Source: Cyclobacteriaceae bacterium
GTDB taxonomy: Bacteria; Bacteroidota; Bacteroidia; Cytophagales; Cyclobacteriaceae
NCBI GenBank assembly: GCA_026129485.1
Contig: JAHCHY010000002.1
Location: 240,840-304,839, forward strand
Reading direction: 5' to 3'
Length of the DNA: 64,000 nt
Shown: piece by piece, positions 35,258 through 45,159 of the stretch
Position numbering within the stretch: position 1 is the first letter of the stretch
Layout of the letters: every line of letters starts with the position of its first letter
Made by a program: the position numbers and the translations under genes
The notes under the pieces: model-generated
Database searches by the model: none
What the model was told of the DNA's origin: nothing
Seen by the model: only the letters and a program-made list of their open reading frames with translations

Positions 35258-35574
35258 TTTAACTTTTTTGTTTTGGTTCGCTGATATTCAATTTTTGCTT
35301 CTGCTACCTGAAGAATTTCAGAAAATGCTTTTTCTTTTTGGATTTCATACATTACTACGTCACTGTAAAATGATACAAGAAGTTTATCTTTATCAGCTTT
35401 AAAAATCCTGGCAATTTGCTCAATCATCTGAACATTAGTTCTGCGCTCGTCACGTTCAATTTTACTTAAAGTAGATTGGTCTATATCAAGCAAAGCAGCA
35501 AGTTTCCTCAAAGGTATTTCTGCTTCTTCTCGAAACTTTCTGATTTGTGTGCCGATGCTGTCCAAATTCTGCAT
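35254..35574 (-). CDS. XRE-family regulator of the methyltransferase operon
   Basis: A helix-turn-helix protein. From ATG 35574 it reads MQNLDSIGTQIRKFREEAEI, with the recognition helices in PLRKLAALLDIDQSTLSKIERDERR and a C-terminal lysine-rich tail (RTKTKKLK). An alternative upstream start at 35634 would add 20 residues of unlikely sequence. It is the second XRE protein of the island. This one heads the modification operon while the other heads the restriction operon, so the two halves may be timed separately. It is longer (106 residues) than typical C proteins. Confidence 0.8.
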   Translation of the reverse strand: MQNLDSIGTQIRKFREEAEIPLRKLAALLDIDQSTLSKIERDERRTNVQMIEQIARIFKADKDKLLVSFYSDVVMYEIQKEKAFSEILQVAEAKIEYQRTKTKKLK

Positions 35575-35720
35575 AGAAAAAACATTTCTTGACAAATTAT
35601 GTCCAATAATAGGGCAATCTTTTGGAATCCACAATACCTATTTAAAAAATTCATAATGAATATTGACTCTTGGCTTTTTGTGTTTGGATAAGCTCTTTCT
35701 GTGGTAGGACAAAGACTTTA

Positions 35721-37955
35721 CTAATTCTTGCCCCTCACCGCCCCCAGATTCACCGGCTTCCTACCTGTATTATGCCCAATAACAGCCGATGCCGCCTCTA
35801 CAATAAAAGCTGAAGACCGGTAATTCTTTTGAAGCGCAATCTCCTTTGCATGGAAATCTTCGCTGAATTGAAAAAACAACTGTACATCCGAGCCGCGGAA
35901 ACCGTAAATGCTCTGATCAGGGTCGCCAATGGCGAATACATTTTTGCCGCTTGCCAGCAGCTTTAAAAACTCATACTGTAAAGGGTTAATATCCTGCAAT
36001 TCATCCACGGCAATGTAATGGTAACGGTTACGGTATCCCTCCAGCCATTCGGGTTCGGTGTTCCATAACCGTATGACTGAACCGATGATGTCGGCCAGGT
36101 CAATACCCCCGTTTTGCAGCGTAAAATCGCGATAGGTTGCCGCAATGCTTTTTATTTCAGCAGAAATCTCTTCACGGTTACTTTCAAAGTAATTACTCAG
36201 TTCAGCAGACAGCTTTTTAATTTCTTTTTCTTCTTTATCGGGGAACAGCGTACCGAGAATGATCTCACGGCTTTTATCATCATACACTTTGTCTAAGTTT
36301 TCATATCGCTCCTGCAAAACGGCAAAGCAGATCGAGTGAAACGTGTCCAACGTAATGCCTCTGGATTTATCTTCCAGCACAACGGCCAGGCGTTCTTTCA
36401 TTTCATCGGCTGCTTTGTTGGTGAACGTAACCGCCAGCACTTCCCGTGGCTGGGCATTTCTTTTATGAATGCAATGCGCTATCCAACTGATGAGCGTTTT
36501 GGTTTTCCCGGTTCCCGGGCCTGCCGTTACCAATACTGCACCTTCGGCTTCGCAGGCGGCTTGTTGCTCTGCGTTGAGTGCAGCAGATTTATTTTCTTGT
36601 GCTGTATCAACCGGCAAAACTTTCTTTTCAATTTCCCTATCCTTGCTTTTTCGTTTGGTGGTTTTATTCACCGCATCCATCCCGAAGAAATTTGTCTGCC
36701 CGGTCAGTTGCGCCAGCTCGCCTTCCTTAAAAATTTTAATCACACCATATTCACCATCATACCCGCCCTGCGGATTTACCTGCTGGGTGCGCATCCGCTT
36801 AATGGCTTCGGCTACTACCATGCCCGCCTTTTTTTCAATATCTTCAATAGGCGCCTGTTTTAGTAATGTAAATTCATTGCCGAACAAAGAGATGGTTTGC
36901 TGAAACGACTGGTTCACGGTCTTGCTGGAAGCCGAAGCGTTTTTTATTTCGGAAAGTATTTCCGGCAGGGGAATGATATAATGAAAATCCGCAGCGCCTT
37001 CAGGTTTTTGTGGCTGCTTCCGGTCGGATAATTCAGTAACGCGGTGCAGTACACCAATGGTGAGCGGTTGCCCGCACTTGGGGCAGATGTTTTTGTGCTT
37101 AATGCTTTCTTCCGGCTCAAAGCAAACATCGCACTTGCGATGGCCGTCCATGTGGTATTTTCCTTCTTCGGGAAAAAATTCATACGTGCCCAGAAATCCT
37201 TTTTTGCTTTTCAGCGCATCGAACAGACCGTAATAGCTTCGTTCCGTATCGAACAGGTTGGCTTCGCGTCCCAGTTTTTGCGGAGAGTGTGCATCGGAGT
37301 TGGACACCAGCGTGTATTTATCCAGCATGCTTAATCGCCAGTTCATTTCCGGGTCAGACGACAGGCCGGTTTCCAGTGCAAAGATGTGATCGGATAGGTC
37401 GCGGAAACATTCTTTCACACTATCATAGCCCGACTTGGAGCCGAACATCGAAAACCAGGGTGTCCAGATATGCGCGGGAATCAAATGTGCGTGCTCGGAA
37501 GTCTGCAAAACAATTTCCAGCAAATCGCGTGAAGGCAAACCCAGTATAGGCCGACCATCTGCCGCTAAATTCCCGATTTGTGCCAGCTTCGCATTGATGC
37601 GGGCTACGGTTTCAAGGTCGGGCGCGTAAACACAATTGTGATTTTTACGCACCTTATCGCCATGCTTGTAAATGGAGCTGATCTCGGAAGTAAGACAAAA
37701 TCGTACGTCAATGTCCGCGCATTTAAAACCAGGCACATCTTCTTTCGGAGGATTCTTCAAACGAAACAAGCCCGTGCCGTCCGGCTCTAATTTTTCTTTC
37801 AACTCCTTGAACCAGAGCGGATGCGTGAAATCGCCCGTGCCTACGACATGAATGCCTTTGATACGCGCCCACTGGTAGAGTGTTTCTAAGTTCAGGTCTT
37901 TGCTGGTGGCACGTGAGTAATGCGAATGGAGGTGAAGGTCGGCAATGTAAAACAT
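35721..37955 (-). pseudogene. N-terminal fragment of a PHP-UvrD helicase (PHP phosphoesterase + helicase lobe 1)
   Basis: The first 744 codons of a fused enzyme. A PHP metal-phosphoesterase domain comes first (IADLHLHSHYSRATSKD; TGDFTHPLWF; SNSDAHSPQKLGRE), then a zinc ribbon (CDVC...CPKCGQ, about 277-297). A UvrD lobe follows with Walker A in VTAGPGTGKTKTL (about 478-485), TFTNKAADEMKER, VDELQDINPLQYEF (about 650) and IGDPDQSIYGFRG. Translation runs 4 codons past the conserved GRKPVNL segment into VRGKN and stops at a TAG made at the insertion junction. Motifs V and VI are on the far side of the island (29238-30173). The uninterrupted protein would have been about 1,055 residues. Confidence 0.85.
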
Positions 37956-38068
37956 AATGAGTACACAATTAATCGACCAAGTTAAGGTTTAAGCAGGAAT
38001 TTGTGAACGATCAGCCATCCCTGAGCTTGCCACACATGGAACAATCAATCCCTTTCCTTCTGACAATA

Positions 38069-41000
38069 CTACTGCACCACGCGCTTCACCACCTCCACTG
38101 CTTTTCCTTTCTTCCGGGCATACACGCTGTTATCATACATCGCTTCGCAGCTTACGGCCGGCAGGTAATAGGAACCGGCATAGCTGGCGGTGAGCATCAC
38201 CTTAAAGGTTTTGGTTTGCCGTGCGCCAATATCGAAGTAGGTATAAACCCGGTCATCGCGAATATCCTGGTAGGTGGGCACATCGCCTGTAATGCGTGCG
38301 GCATCATCGCCTGTTAAACGTAAGTTGTTGATCTCCCAGCCCGAAGGGAAAATCTGGTTCAATGCCAGATTTTTATACAAGCCGCGCAAGCCGGGATTGA
38401 ATATCGTAACGGTAGCCACAAACTCAGTGCCTTGCTCTAATGTTGCGGGGTCGAGCGGTGTGCCATCCGGCTTGGCATAGGTAACGTTTAACGTCAGGTT
38501 CTTCTCGCTATCCTCCTCTGTTCCGCGTGCAGGCACACCTTCCTGTATTACACGCGCAAACAAAACTCCTTTGCTGGCGCTTACCACTTTGAGGTTAGCC
38601 GGTTTGGTGCCGGCTGGCAATGTTAACGAGGCCACCGGCAAATCGGTGCCTGTGGTTACTTCCTTACCTCCGTTATAGGCATAGGAGAATTTAAGATCAC
38701 CTTTTTCACCGCCCGCAAATGAGCCCACCGATTTCAGGCTCCACGCCAGTGTTTGTGTGTTCATCCAGTAATTAAAATCGCTCAAAGCATTGGATAATTC
38801 TTTCACCAGCTCAAATGCGCGTGTACGATCATTCAGCAGCACCAACGTTTCGAGAATGATTGCTTTATCGCGTAAATCCGAACCGTAGGAATACGCCAGC
38901 TCCTGGTACGGCTTTACCTGTGTCGGTAATTTTTCAATCAGCTTTTTAGCTGCTTCCGGCTGACCGGCTTTTACATACGCTGCAGCCAGCATCCACGAGG
39001 CTGTGGAGGGCAGGTTGCCTTGTTCGCGCAGGCGGTTCATCGCGCCTAACTCGGCATCACCGGCAAGGGCCAATGTATAGAGCCGGTAAGCCTGTATCAG
39101 TTCGCTGCTGCTGTACTCCTGTGCTTTACGCCAGGCTTGTGCCTTGTTCTTCTGATATTTTTTCCAGCGCCTGATCATATCATTCGGAACATAATAACCT
39201 CTTGCCTCTGCTTCCAGCAGGAAATGCCCGGCATAGGTTGTGCCCCAGCTATCGGAATTTTCATGTCCCGGCCAGTAGCTGAAGCCGCCATCTGCATTTA
39301 CAAAAGTTTTTAACCGTTCTATTGCGCCTGCCATGTTTCGCTGAATGGTTGTCTTTTCTGCATCGGTCAACGCTTTCACCTTATCGAGGTATAATTGCGG
39401 GAACGCTGTGGATGTAGTTTGCTCGATGCAACCATACGGGTATTGCAGCAGGTAACGCATACGCTGACCGAGGTTGACCGGTGGCAGGCTTGAAATCTCC
39501 AGCGTAGCCACATTTGTACCGGCTACACCAAACGGGGTAACCGTGGTGTTCCAGGTTTTACCTGCATCCAGCACAACATCCTGCACTTGTGTAACGGGAG
39601 GGTTAGGATTGCGAACCTCAATTTCGATTTCATCGGTAGCGGAATAATTGCCCGATGTAGCCGTTACGGAAACTTTAGCTACGCCTGTTTCACTTTTTAC
39701 ATTCAGCGCGAAATCAAACGTAAGATCGTTTTCGCTGCCCATCGATACGGTGCGCAATGCGCCATCTGCCACACCAAGCGGGCCTGTTACCTTCACCTCT
39801 ACTTTAACCTGGTTGATATTATTCTCACTCTTAAAAAGCGTGATGGGCAATTTCACCTGCTCTTCCGGCCCCAGCACACGCGGCAACGTAGCCAGCACCA
39901 TTAACGGCTTGCGCACCGGTGTTGCCTTTTCGGTTTTTCCATACGCGCCATCATAACCCGCTACCAGCATGGTTTTAACCGAACCGATATATTGCGGCAT
40001 AATAAACTTATGCTCGTTGCTGTTGCCGCTAAGCGTTACCGGCCCGAAGTACATCACTACAGGCTTAAACCGGTTGGCTTTTGCATCGTCTTCTTTCGCG
40101 GCAAGCTCGCCATCGCCACCCAAAGCCAGCAAGCGTTCCACTCTTCCGCCCAGCGAGCCCATTACCTGGTCGTACAGATCCCATGTTTTAACACCCAATG
40201 CTTCCCGCGCATAAAATTTACTCCAGGCATCGGGTGTGGTAAACCGTGTCAGGTCAAGCAGCCCTTCATCCACAACAGCCAATGTATAGGTCATTTTACG
40301 TTTCGACTTCTCACTTACTTTAATCACTACTTCCTTGCCGGGCTCCAGCACATCGGGCATAGTAATGACGGGTTCAAGATGCGTATTCGGATCTTCCACC
40401 TGGATGGGAATAACTCCATACAGGCGAATGGGTAAATCGTTGGTAGTTTGTGCGTGCGGTTGTAATAGAGTAATGTTCACAAACACGTTGGGTGTCATTT
40501 CCTTTGTTACCTCGAACGTAAACTGGTTATCGCCTTTTTGTGTTTCCAGCCAGTAGGTTTGCAACACTTTACTTCCATTCTCAATGCTGATCAGCGCACG
40601 GCCTTTTTCGCTACCCGGAATAGCCAGCATGGCCTTCTCGCCCACATTATAAATCGTTTTATCGGATGAGAACGAAAGCATGGTTGCGCCTTCGCCTTCA
40701 TTACGTGCACGGCCTGCCCAGCCCGGCCAATCGATATACACAACCTTACCCGTGCTGTGCCCGCTTTGCGGATCATAAGCTTTAACAAAGAAGCGCCCCC
40801 ATTCGGGGTATTTGATCTCAAAATTCCACGAGCCTTTGCCATTAACCGTACTTACCCTGCCGGTAGCAACGGGCTGCGAATAATTTCCGGACATAAAGTT
40901 CACCGATCCCTCCGAGCTGTCCCACCACCAGCGCCAGTTGATTTTGTATATCGAAAGCTCAACCGTCCGCGAAAGCGGTTTCCCGTTGGCATCTATCGTA

Positions 41001-43639
41001 ACAATATCTACTCGTTGTGTGGTATCGGTGCGCAGCATGCCACGCGCCTTATCACCTTTCGGTAACTTAATTCCGGTGAGCGTCTGATACGGATAGAACG
41101 GAATGCTGAACCGGTCGATGCTGAAGTTGCCGCTCTCTTCATACACCTTACCCCGGAACACGGCATTGAGCGTACCGGGCGCTTCACTGTTCACTTCCAG
41201 GTCGGCATTTACTTTTGCATTGCCGTTTGCATCGGTATAGCCGTCAAATATGGTAGTGGATTCGCTGTAAAAATCAATGGACGGATCGTCAAACACATAA
41301 TCCTTATACTGATCAAATTTTGTGGTGGCGCGTGTAAGCAATACATCAAACTGGGCACGCAGGTTTTTACCGGGCGCACCGTGCAGCCAGCTTACTTTCA
41401 GATCGCCCGAAACATTGTTATTGCCCGCAGTTAATTTATCCACGCCAAAATCAAGGTTGATCTTTAGCCGGTTCGGCTTAACCATCTCAACTTTAAGAAA
41501 CTGCTGGAACTCCGTACCGCCAACCTTTACACGGCCAAGCCAGTTTCCGGTAGGCGCATCGCTGGCTGTTGCTGTAGCGAATTTGTAGAATCCGTTTTCA
41601 GAAGATGAACGAACCAAACGTGCAGTAACCTGTCCTTGCGGGTTTTGCAATTCAAACACTACCGGGTGCGAAGCCGGCAACAGCTTGTTTTTATCCTCCA
41701 ATATAAAACTGAGGTAAAGCGAATCACCCGGCCGCCATACGCCACGCTCGCCATACAAAAATCCTTTCAGCCCGTTTTGAACATACTGGCCGCTTACATT
41801 AAAGTTGCTGAGCGATAATGACTCGCCATCCTGCACTTTGAGGAAGCCCCGCTGCGTTCCGTTCTTCGCGATAATGGCAAAAGGCTTTTTAGTTGTATTC
41901 AGCACAGCCTTTCCATCGTTTCCGGTTTTGGCTGTTGCGATAAGCTGCTGCTGGTAATCGTACATCTCCACTTCAACTCCTGAAACCGGTAGTGTGGTTT
42001 TCAGATCATTTACCACCACCAGCGTATTATCATCACCTCCGCGCTTGGCCAATAGCCCTAAATCGGAAGCCATTACATTGCGTTTGATAGTCCGGTTGCC
42101 TGTGTAGTACGATGAATGACACGGATTATCGCGCTGCGACCAGTCGTAATCTTCATAGTAATAATACTCATCGTACGAATCCCAGTAGCTTTCCTCACCC
42201 GTGCTTTCATCTCCGTCCCATTGTTCAAATGTACCTTCGGCAATTGTTCCTTCTTCACCGCCTTCGCACACATAGGCTAAGTAAGCTTTCTTAAAGCTGA
42301 GGCGCACCTGGTAGATAGCGCCCGGCTCTGCCTGTATCAGCTTTGATAAATCGAGCGTAAAGCGGTTCCATTTACCCAGGTCTGCCACGCCTGAATTTTC
42401 AAGTGAGATGGTCTTGCTCAGGATCGGTCGCCCTACACGCCTTAATTCCTGGTTGCCGTCCAGGTTGTTTACCTGCAAAAACTGGAGCACATTATCTTCA
42501 TAAATGCGAATCACTTTTACATCTACCGATTTGAGGTTAACGGCTTCAAACGGCATTACCCAACCATCGGTAGAAGGCAGGATGTTGCCTTTGCCCGCAA
42601 AGCGTACGGCAGGCAGTGTTTGTTCAAAGGCCACATCAAACGTGGCAGCTTCGCTCATTTTATAGTTGAGAATATTTTTAATGCCGGCCTCGATAGTAAT
42701 GGTGCGCGAGCCGGTTTGCCTAACGGGAGGAAATACTTTTACTTCGTTATCCTTCACTTCAAAATCAAGCGAAGCTAATTGCGAAATGCGAATAAGTCCT
42801 TCGAGGTTCTGGGTTTCATTAAGCGGATCGGAAAACTGCACGATCACCTGCTGGCTTGTGCCTTGCTCCACACGCACATTCACTACTTTAAAATCGCCAA
42901 GCGCAGGAATTTCCACTTCGCGCTCTTCTTTACGTTCCACATTAAGCGAAGTTCCGGCAAAAGCCAATGCTACTTTACTGGCCGCTTCTTTTCTTGCCAC
43001 TTCTTCCACCACAAAGGCATGTGTTTTTCCTTCGCCCGTGTGCGACCAGCTTATTTTCAAGGATGATCCGTCCTGCGTGGCGGCAATCATTTTCTCTACA
43101 GCTTCAGCTTCGGCATAATCGGCTGTATATAGCGTGCCTTCAATTTTCTGGCGCTTCAGATCTGTTTTAACATAGGGCCTGACGTTATCAACCGATACCT
43201 CAAAGTTTTGCGGAATAACCTGTAATGAATATTCAAACGTGCGAAGATCCCGGGGCACCTCCATAAGCCGGTGCAGGTTGAAATTGATCTTGTAAACCTG
43301 GCCTGAAACCAATCGCGCAGCCGGCCTGAACTCCAGCGTGCGTTTATCCACCCAAATAGTTGTGCCCTTTACTGCCGGGCTTAAGTCGAACAGCTTAAGC
43401 GTGGTTTCCGAGCCTACCGCTGTTTCTTCGGCCACATCCTGCGAAAGCACCACCCGAACGGGCGAGCCCGACCCGATTATACCGGCCGTGTACGAAGTAA
43501 TGTACTGGCCAAAGGCCGGGTTTACCGATGTATTGTAAATTTTAGCGCCCTGGCCGGTCTTGTAATAAAAGAATGCAACAATTATAGCAGCCACGCCCAA
43601 CACACCAAGTGCGATTTTTTTCCAGGATATTTTTTTCAT
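38069..43639 (-). CDS. Bacterial alpha-2-macroglobulin with thioester motif
   Basis: An 1,856-residue protease-trapping protein of the YfhM type. It has an N-terminal membrane anchor (IALGVLGVAAIIVAFFYYK), several MG beta domains, and an A2M core (GVWRPGDSLYLSFILEDKNK; VNITLLQPH; YTLAVVDEGLLDLTRF). The thioester Cys1404-Ile-Glu-Gln1407 lies in YPYGCIEQTTSTAFPQL. An alpha/alpha-toroid follows, with GGFSYWPGHENSDSWGTTYAGHFLLEA. Such proteins are thought to entrap invading proteases in the periplasm, working with PBP1C wall repair. An acidic Tyr/Asp-rich insertion (DEYYYYEDYDW, about residue 495) is unusual. It is the largest gene in the window and appears intact. Confidence 0.93.
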   Translation of the reverse strand: MKKISWKKIALGVLGVAAIIVAFFYYKTGQGAKIYNTSVNPAFGQYITSYTAGIIGSGSPVRVVLSQDVAEETAVGSETTLKLFDLSPAVKGTTIWVDKRTLEFRPAARLVSGQVYKINFNLHRLMEVPRDLRTFEYSLQVIPQNFEVSVDNVRPYVKTDLKRQKIEGTLYTADYAEAEAVEKMIAATQDGSSLKISWSHTGEGKTHAFVVEEVARKEAASKVALAFAGTSLNVERKEEREVEIPALGDFKVVNVRVEQGTSQQVIVQFSDPLNETQNLEGLIRISQLASLDFEVKDNEVKVFPPVRQTGSRTITIEAGIKNILNYKMSEAATFDVAFEQTLPAVRFAGKGNILPSTDGWVMPFEAVNLKSVDVKVIRIYEDNVLQFLQVNNLDGNQELRRVGRPILSKTISLENSGVADLGKWNRFTLDLSKLIQAEPGAIYQVRLSFKKAYLAYVCEGGEEGTIAEGTFEQWDGDESTGEESYWDSYDEYYYYEDYDWSQRDNPCHSSYYTGNRTIKRNVMASDLGLLAKRGGDDNTLVVVNDLKTTLPVSGVEVEMYDYQQQLIATAKTGNDGKAVLNTTKKPFAIIAKNGTQRGFLKVQDGESLSLSNFNVSGQYVQNGLKGFLYGERGVWRPGDSLYLSFILEDKNKLLPASHPVVFELQNPQGQVTARLVRSSSENGFYKFATATASDAPTGNWLGRVKVGGTEFQQFLKVEMVKPNRLKINLDFGVDKLTAGNNNVSGDLKVSWLHGAPGKNLRAQFDVLLTRATTKFDQYKDYVFDDPSIDFYSESTTIFDGYTDANGNAKVNADLEVNSEAPGTLNAVFRGKVYEESGNFSIDRFSIPFYPYQTLTGIKLPKGDKARGMLRTDTTQRVDIVTIDANGKPLSRTVELSIYKINWRWWWDSSEGSVNFMSGNYSQPVATGRVSTVNGKGSWNFEIKYPEWGRFFVKAYDPQSGHSTGKVVYIDWPGWAGRARNEGEGATMLSFSSDKTIYNVGEKAMLAIPGSEKGRALISIENGSKVLQTYWLETQKGDNQFTFEVTKEMTPNVFVNITLLQPHAQTTNDLPIRLYGVIPIQVEDPNTHLEPVITMPDVLEPGKEVVIKVSEKSKRKMTYTLAVVDEGLLDLTRFTTPDAWSKFYAREALGVKTWDLYDQVMGSLGGRVERLLALGGDGELAAKEDDAKANRFKPVVMYFGPVTLSGNSNEHKFIMPQYIGSVKTMLVAGYDGAYGKTEKATPVRKPLMVLATLPRVLGPEEQVKLPITLFKSENNINQVKVEVKVTGPLGVADGALRTVSMGSENDLTFDFALNVKSETGVAKVSVTATSGNYSATDEIEIEVRNPNPPVTQVQDVVLDAGKTWNTTVTPFGVAGTNVATLEISSLPPVNLGQRMRYLLQYPYGCIEQTTSTAFPQLYLDKVKALTDAEKTTIQRNMAGAIERLKTFVNADGGFSYWPGHENSDSWGTTYAGHFLLEAEARGYYVPNDMIRRWKKYQKNKAQAWRKAQEYSSSELIQAYRLYTLALAGDAELGAMNRLREQGNLPSTASWMLAAAYVKAGQPEAAKKLIEKLPTQVKPYQELAYSYGSDLRDKAIILETLVLLNDRTRAFELVKELSNALSDFNYWMNTQTLAWSLKSVGSFAGGEKGDLKFSYAYNGGKEVTTGTDLPVASLTLPAGTKPANLKVVSASKGVLFARVIQEGVPARGTEEDSEKNLTLNVTYAKPDGTPLDPATLEQGTEFVATVTIFNPGLRGLYKNLALNQIFPSGWEINNLRLTGDDAARITGDVPTYQDIRDDRVYTYFDIGARQTKTFKVMLTASYAGSYYLPAVSCEAMYDNSVYARKKGKAVEVVKRVVQ

Positions 43640-43844
43640 GCAAAATGATTTTTTGATTGAGAGCAGGGAAAGATCGTAAAAAGTGGTTGAAAAAGACGGA
43701 GCATTAAGCGATTAATTTTTGTGGAAAACTCAAGTCGGTTGTGGGGCAGCTTTTACAGGAAATCTAAGCATCTGTTTTTGTTCGATTGTCAGGGATTCCA
43801 TACGGAAGCATTTCAATTTTCTTTTTTTCCACAGCGTTATTGGC

Positions 43845-44573
43845 TTATGTTACTTCTACTATTATCATTCCTGTTTCCATTAGCGGAACTTGTTCAACTA
43901 CTTGCCCGTTGGGATTTATAGCGGAAGTTGGCCCATAAGAAATTCGCCCGTTACGTTCCCCCGTTACGTCTGCGGACACCAACCAAACTTTTGTTTCATT
44001 CACCCGTTCGATACGCATTTTGTGATGCAAGTGTTTAAATTTCTCTGCTGTTTCGTATCTCATCATATTGTTTGCAGGGCAAAGTATTAATGTTGCTCCT
44101 TGTTTGGCAACACTTTGAGCTGCTTCTGAAAATTGCGTATCATAGCAAATGTTTATTCCAAACGTTAAACCATTGATATGAAAAACAGGGTATTCAGAAC
44201 CCGCCTTAAATACTCGTTCACCGTCTAAAAGATGTGTCTTACGATATTTACCAAAAAACTCACCGTCTTTTATTACTACTGCCGTATTAAACAAGTTGTC
44301 ATCGTCCTGCTCTATTAGTCCAAAAACAATTAGTGGTTTGTATTTTGTCAGGCGTTGAAGCATTGTTTTAAACGTTGCAGATATGAGGTTAACGGCATAC
44401 TTTTTTGCTAATCGTTCGTCTGTCAGGTAACCCTGTAAAAAACATTCGGGAAAACAAATCAACGAAACGTCCTTTTCTTCTGCCTGCTTTGTAAAGTTTT
44501 CAATCCATTCAAGTGAAGCGTCAATGTTCTCTCTGATGTCCGGAACCTGGCAGGCGGCAACTTTTTTCGGCAT
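43845..44573 (-). CDS. Carbon-nitrogen hydrolase (nitrilase superfamily)
   Basis: A 242-residue amidohydrolase with the Glu-Lys-Cys triad: Glu in LICFPECFLQGYL, Lys in GKYRKTHLLDGER, and Cys in GINICYDTQFSEAA. It has no signal peptide, so it is cytoplasmic. The substrate is not predictable; close families include omega-amidase, carbamoylputrescine amidase and generic nitrilase-like proteins. It is the last gene of an AT-rich run of same-strand small genes, with a 74-bp gap to the GNAT gene. Confidence 0.88.
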   Translation of the reverse strand: MPKKVAACQVPDIRENIDASLEWIENFTKQAEEKDVSLICFPECFLQGYLTDERLAKKYAVNLISATFKTMLQRLTKYKPLIVFGLIEQDDDNLFNTAVVIKDGEFFGKYRKTHLLDGERVFKAGSEYPVFHINGLTFGINICYDTQFSEAAQSVAKQGATLILCPANNMMRYETAEKFKHLHHKMRIERVNETKVWLVSADVTGERNGRISYGPTSAINPNGQVVEQVPLMETGMIIVEVT

Positions 44574-44647
44574 ATTTGTTTTTTTTCGTTTGGGCCTTCA
44601 ATAAATCCGTCTAAGGTAACTGCTAAATCTAAGATTATTTTCGCATC

Positions 44648-45121
44648 TTATTTTTCGTTTGATTTCCATGTAACTTTAATTCCGTTAATGTTTTTCTTTT
44701 TTAGTTGAACATCCGCTCGCACTTTAAATCCGTTTTTGCGATAAAAATCAATTGGCGATTTATAATTTTTGCCATTTTGTTTTGTTTCATTATTATTGTC
44801 AATAACCCATCCATTCAATTCCGAATTCCGTTCTTTAGCCATATTCAAAAATTTTGAACCCCACCCATGTCCTTGTAAAGAGGAGTCCAAGAGCATAGCA
44901 AAGCATTGTTCATTATCTCGTATAAAATATACAAGCCATCCTTTTACAGTTCCGTTTTCATCAGAAAGCAAAATATGGTTTTTACCGGAAAGCGTCTGAA
45001 GGTATTGCTCGAATTCGGTTATGCCTGCGAGTGATAATGCCTTTGGGTATTCGGCATTCCACAGCCTGAGTATATCTGATTTTTGATTTTTGTCTAAGAT
45101 GTTTGTTTCTGTAAAACTCAT
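44648..45121 (-). CDS. GNAT-family N-acetyltransferase
   Basis: A 157-residue acetyltransferase. The acetyl-CoA binding signature appears as CFAMLLDSSLQGHGWGSKFLNMAKE (Q-x-x-G-x-G/S around residues 85-95), followed by LNGWVIDNNNETKQNG and YKSPIDFYRKNGFKVRADV, the usual beta5-alpha4 ending. The substrate is unknown. Its position in a cluster with a MarR regulator and a rifampin-modifying enzyme is compatible with a detoxification role, but that is context only. Confidence 0.82.
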   Translation of the reverse strand: MSFTETNILDKNQKSDILRLWNAEYPKALSLAGITEFEQYLQTLSGKNHILLSDENGTVKGWLVYFIRDNEQCFAMLLDSSLQGHGWGSKFLNMAKERNSELNGWVIDNNNETKQNGKNYKSPIDFYRKNGFKVRADVQLKKKNINGIKVTWKSNEK

Positions 45122-45159
45122 TTTATGATGACTTCCGCTATTTTCGGTAGTTGTCTTTA

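Larger units (their letters stand above)
30174..35725. mobile_element. Restriction-modification island inserted in the PHP-UvrD helicase gene
   Basis: About 5.55 kb of AT-rich DNA separates the two halves of one helicase gene. The contents are an XRE regulator and an Eco31I-like endonuclease on the plus strand, and a C5-cytosine methyltransferase, an N6-adenine methyltransferase and a second XRE regulator on the minus strand. The left junction lies near 30174-30180 and the right near 35721-35726. No transposase, integrase or clear terminal repeat is present. An 8-bp TTAGTAAA (30190-30197) with its inverse (35717-35724) is near the ends but is probably chance. The stretch 30174-30518 holds no convincing gene apart from a doubtful small ORF and the operator described below. 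Confidence 0.8.

Noticed and set aside
30190-35724. 8-bp inverted TTAGTAAA near both ends of the R-M island as terminal inverted repeats
   Set aside because: Too short for the AT-rich context, unequal distance from the two junctions (10 bp versus 1 bp), and no transposase in the island.
43640-43844. Short plus-strand frame upstream of the alpha-2-macroglobulin gene
   Set aside because: Overlaps the expected promoter region and the nitrilase 3' end, with no motif or plausible start site.
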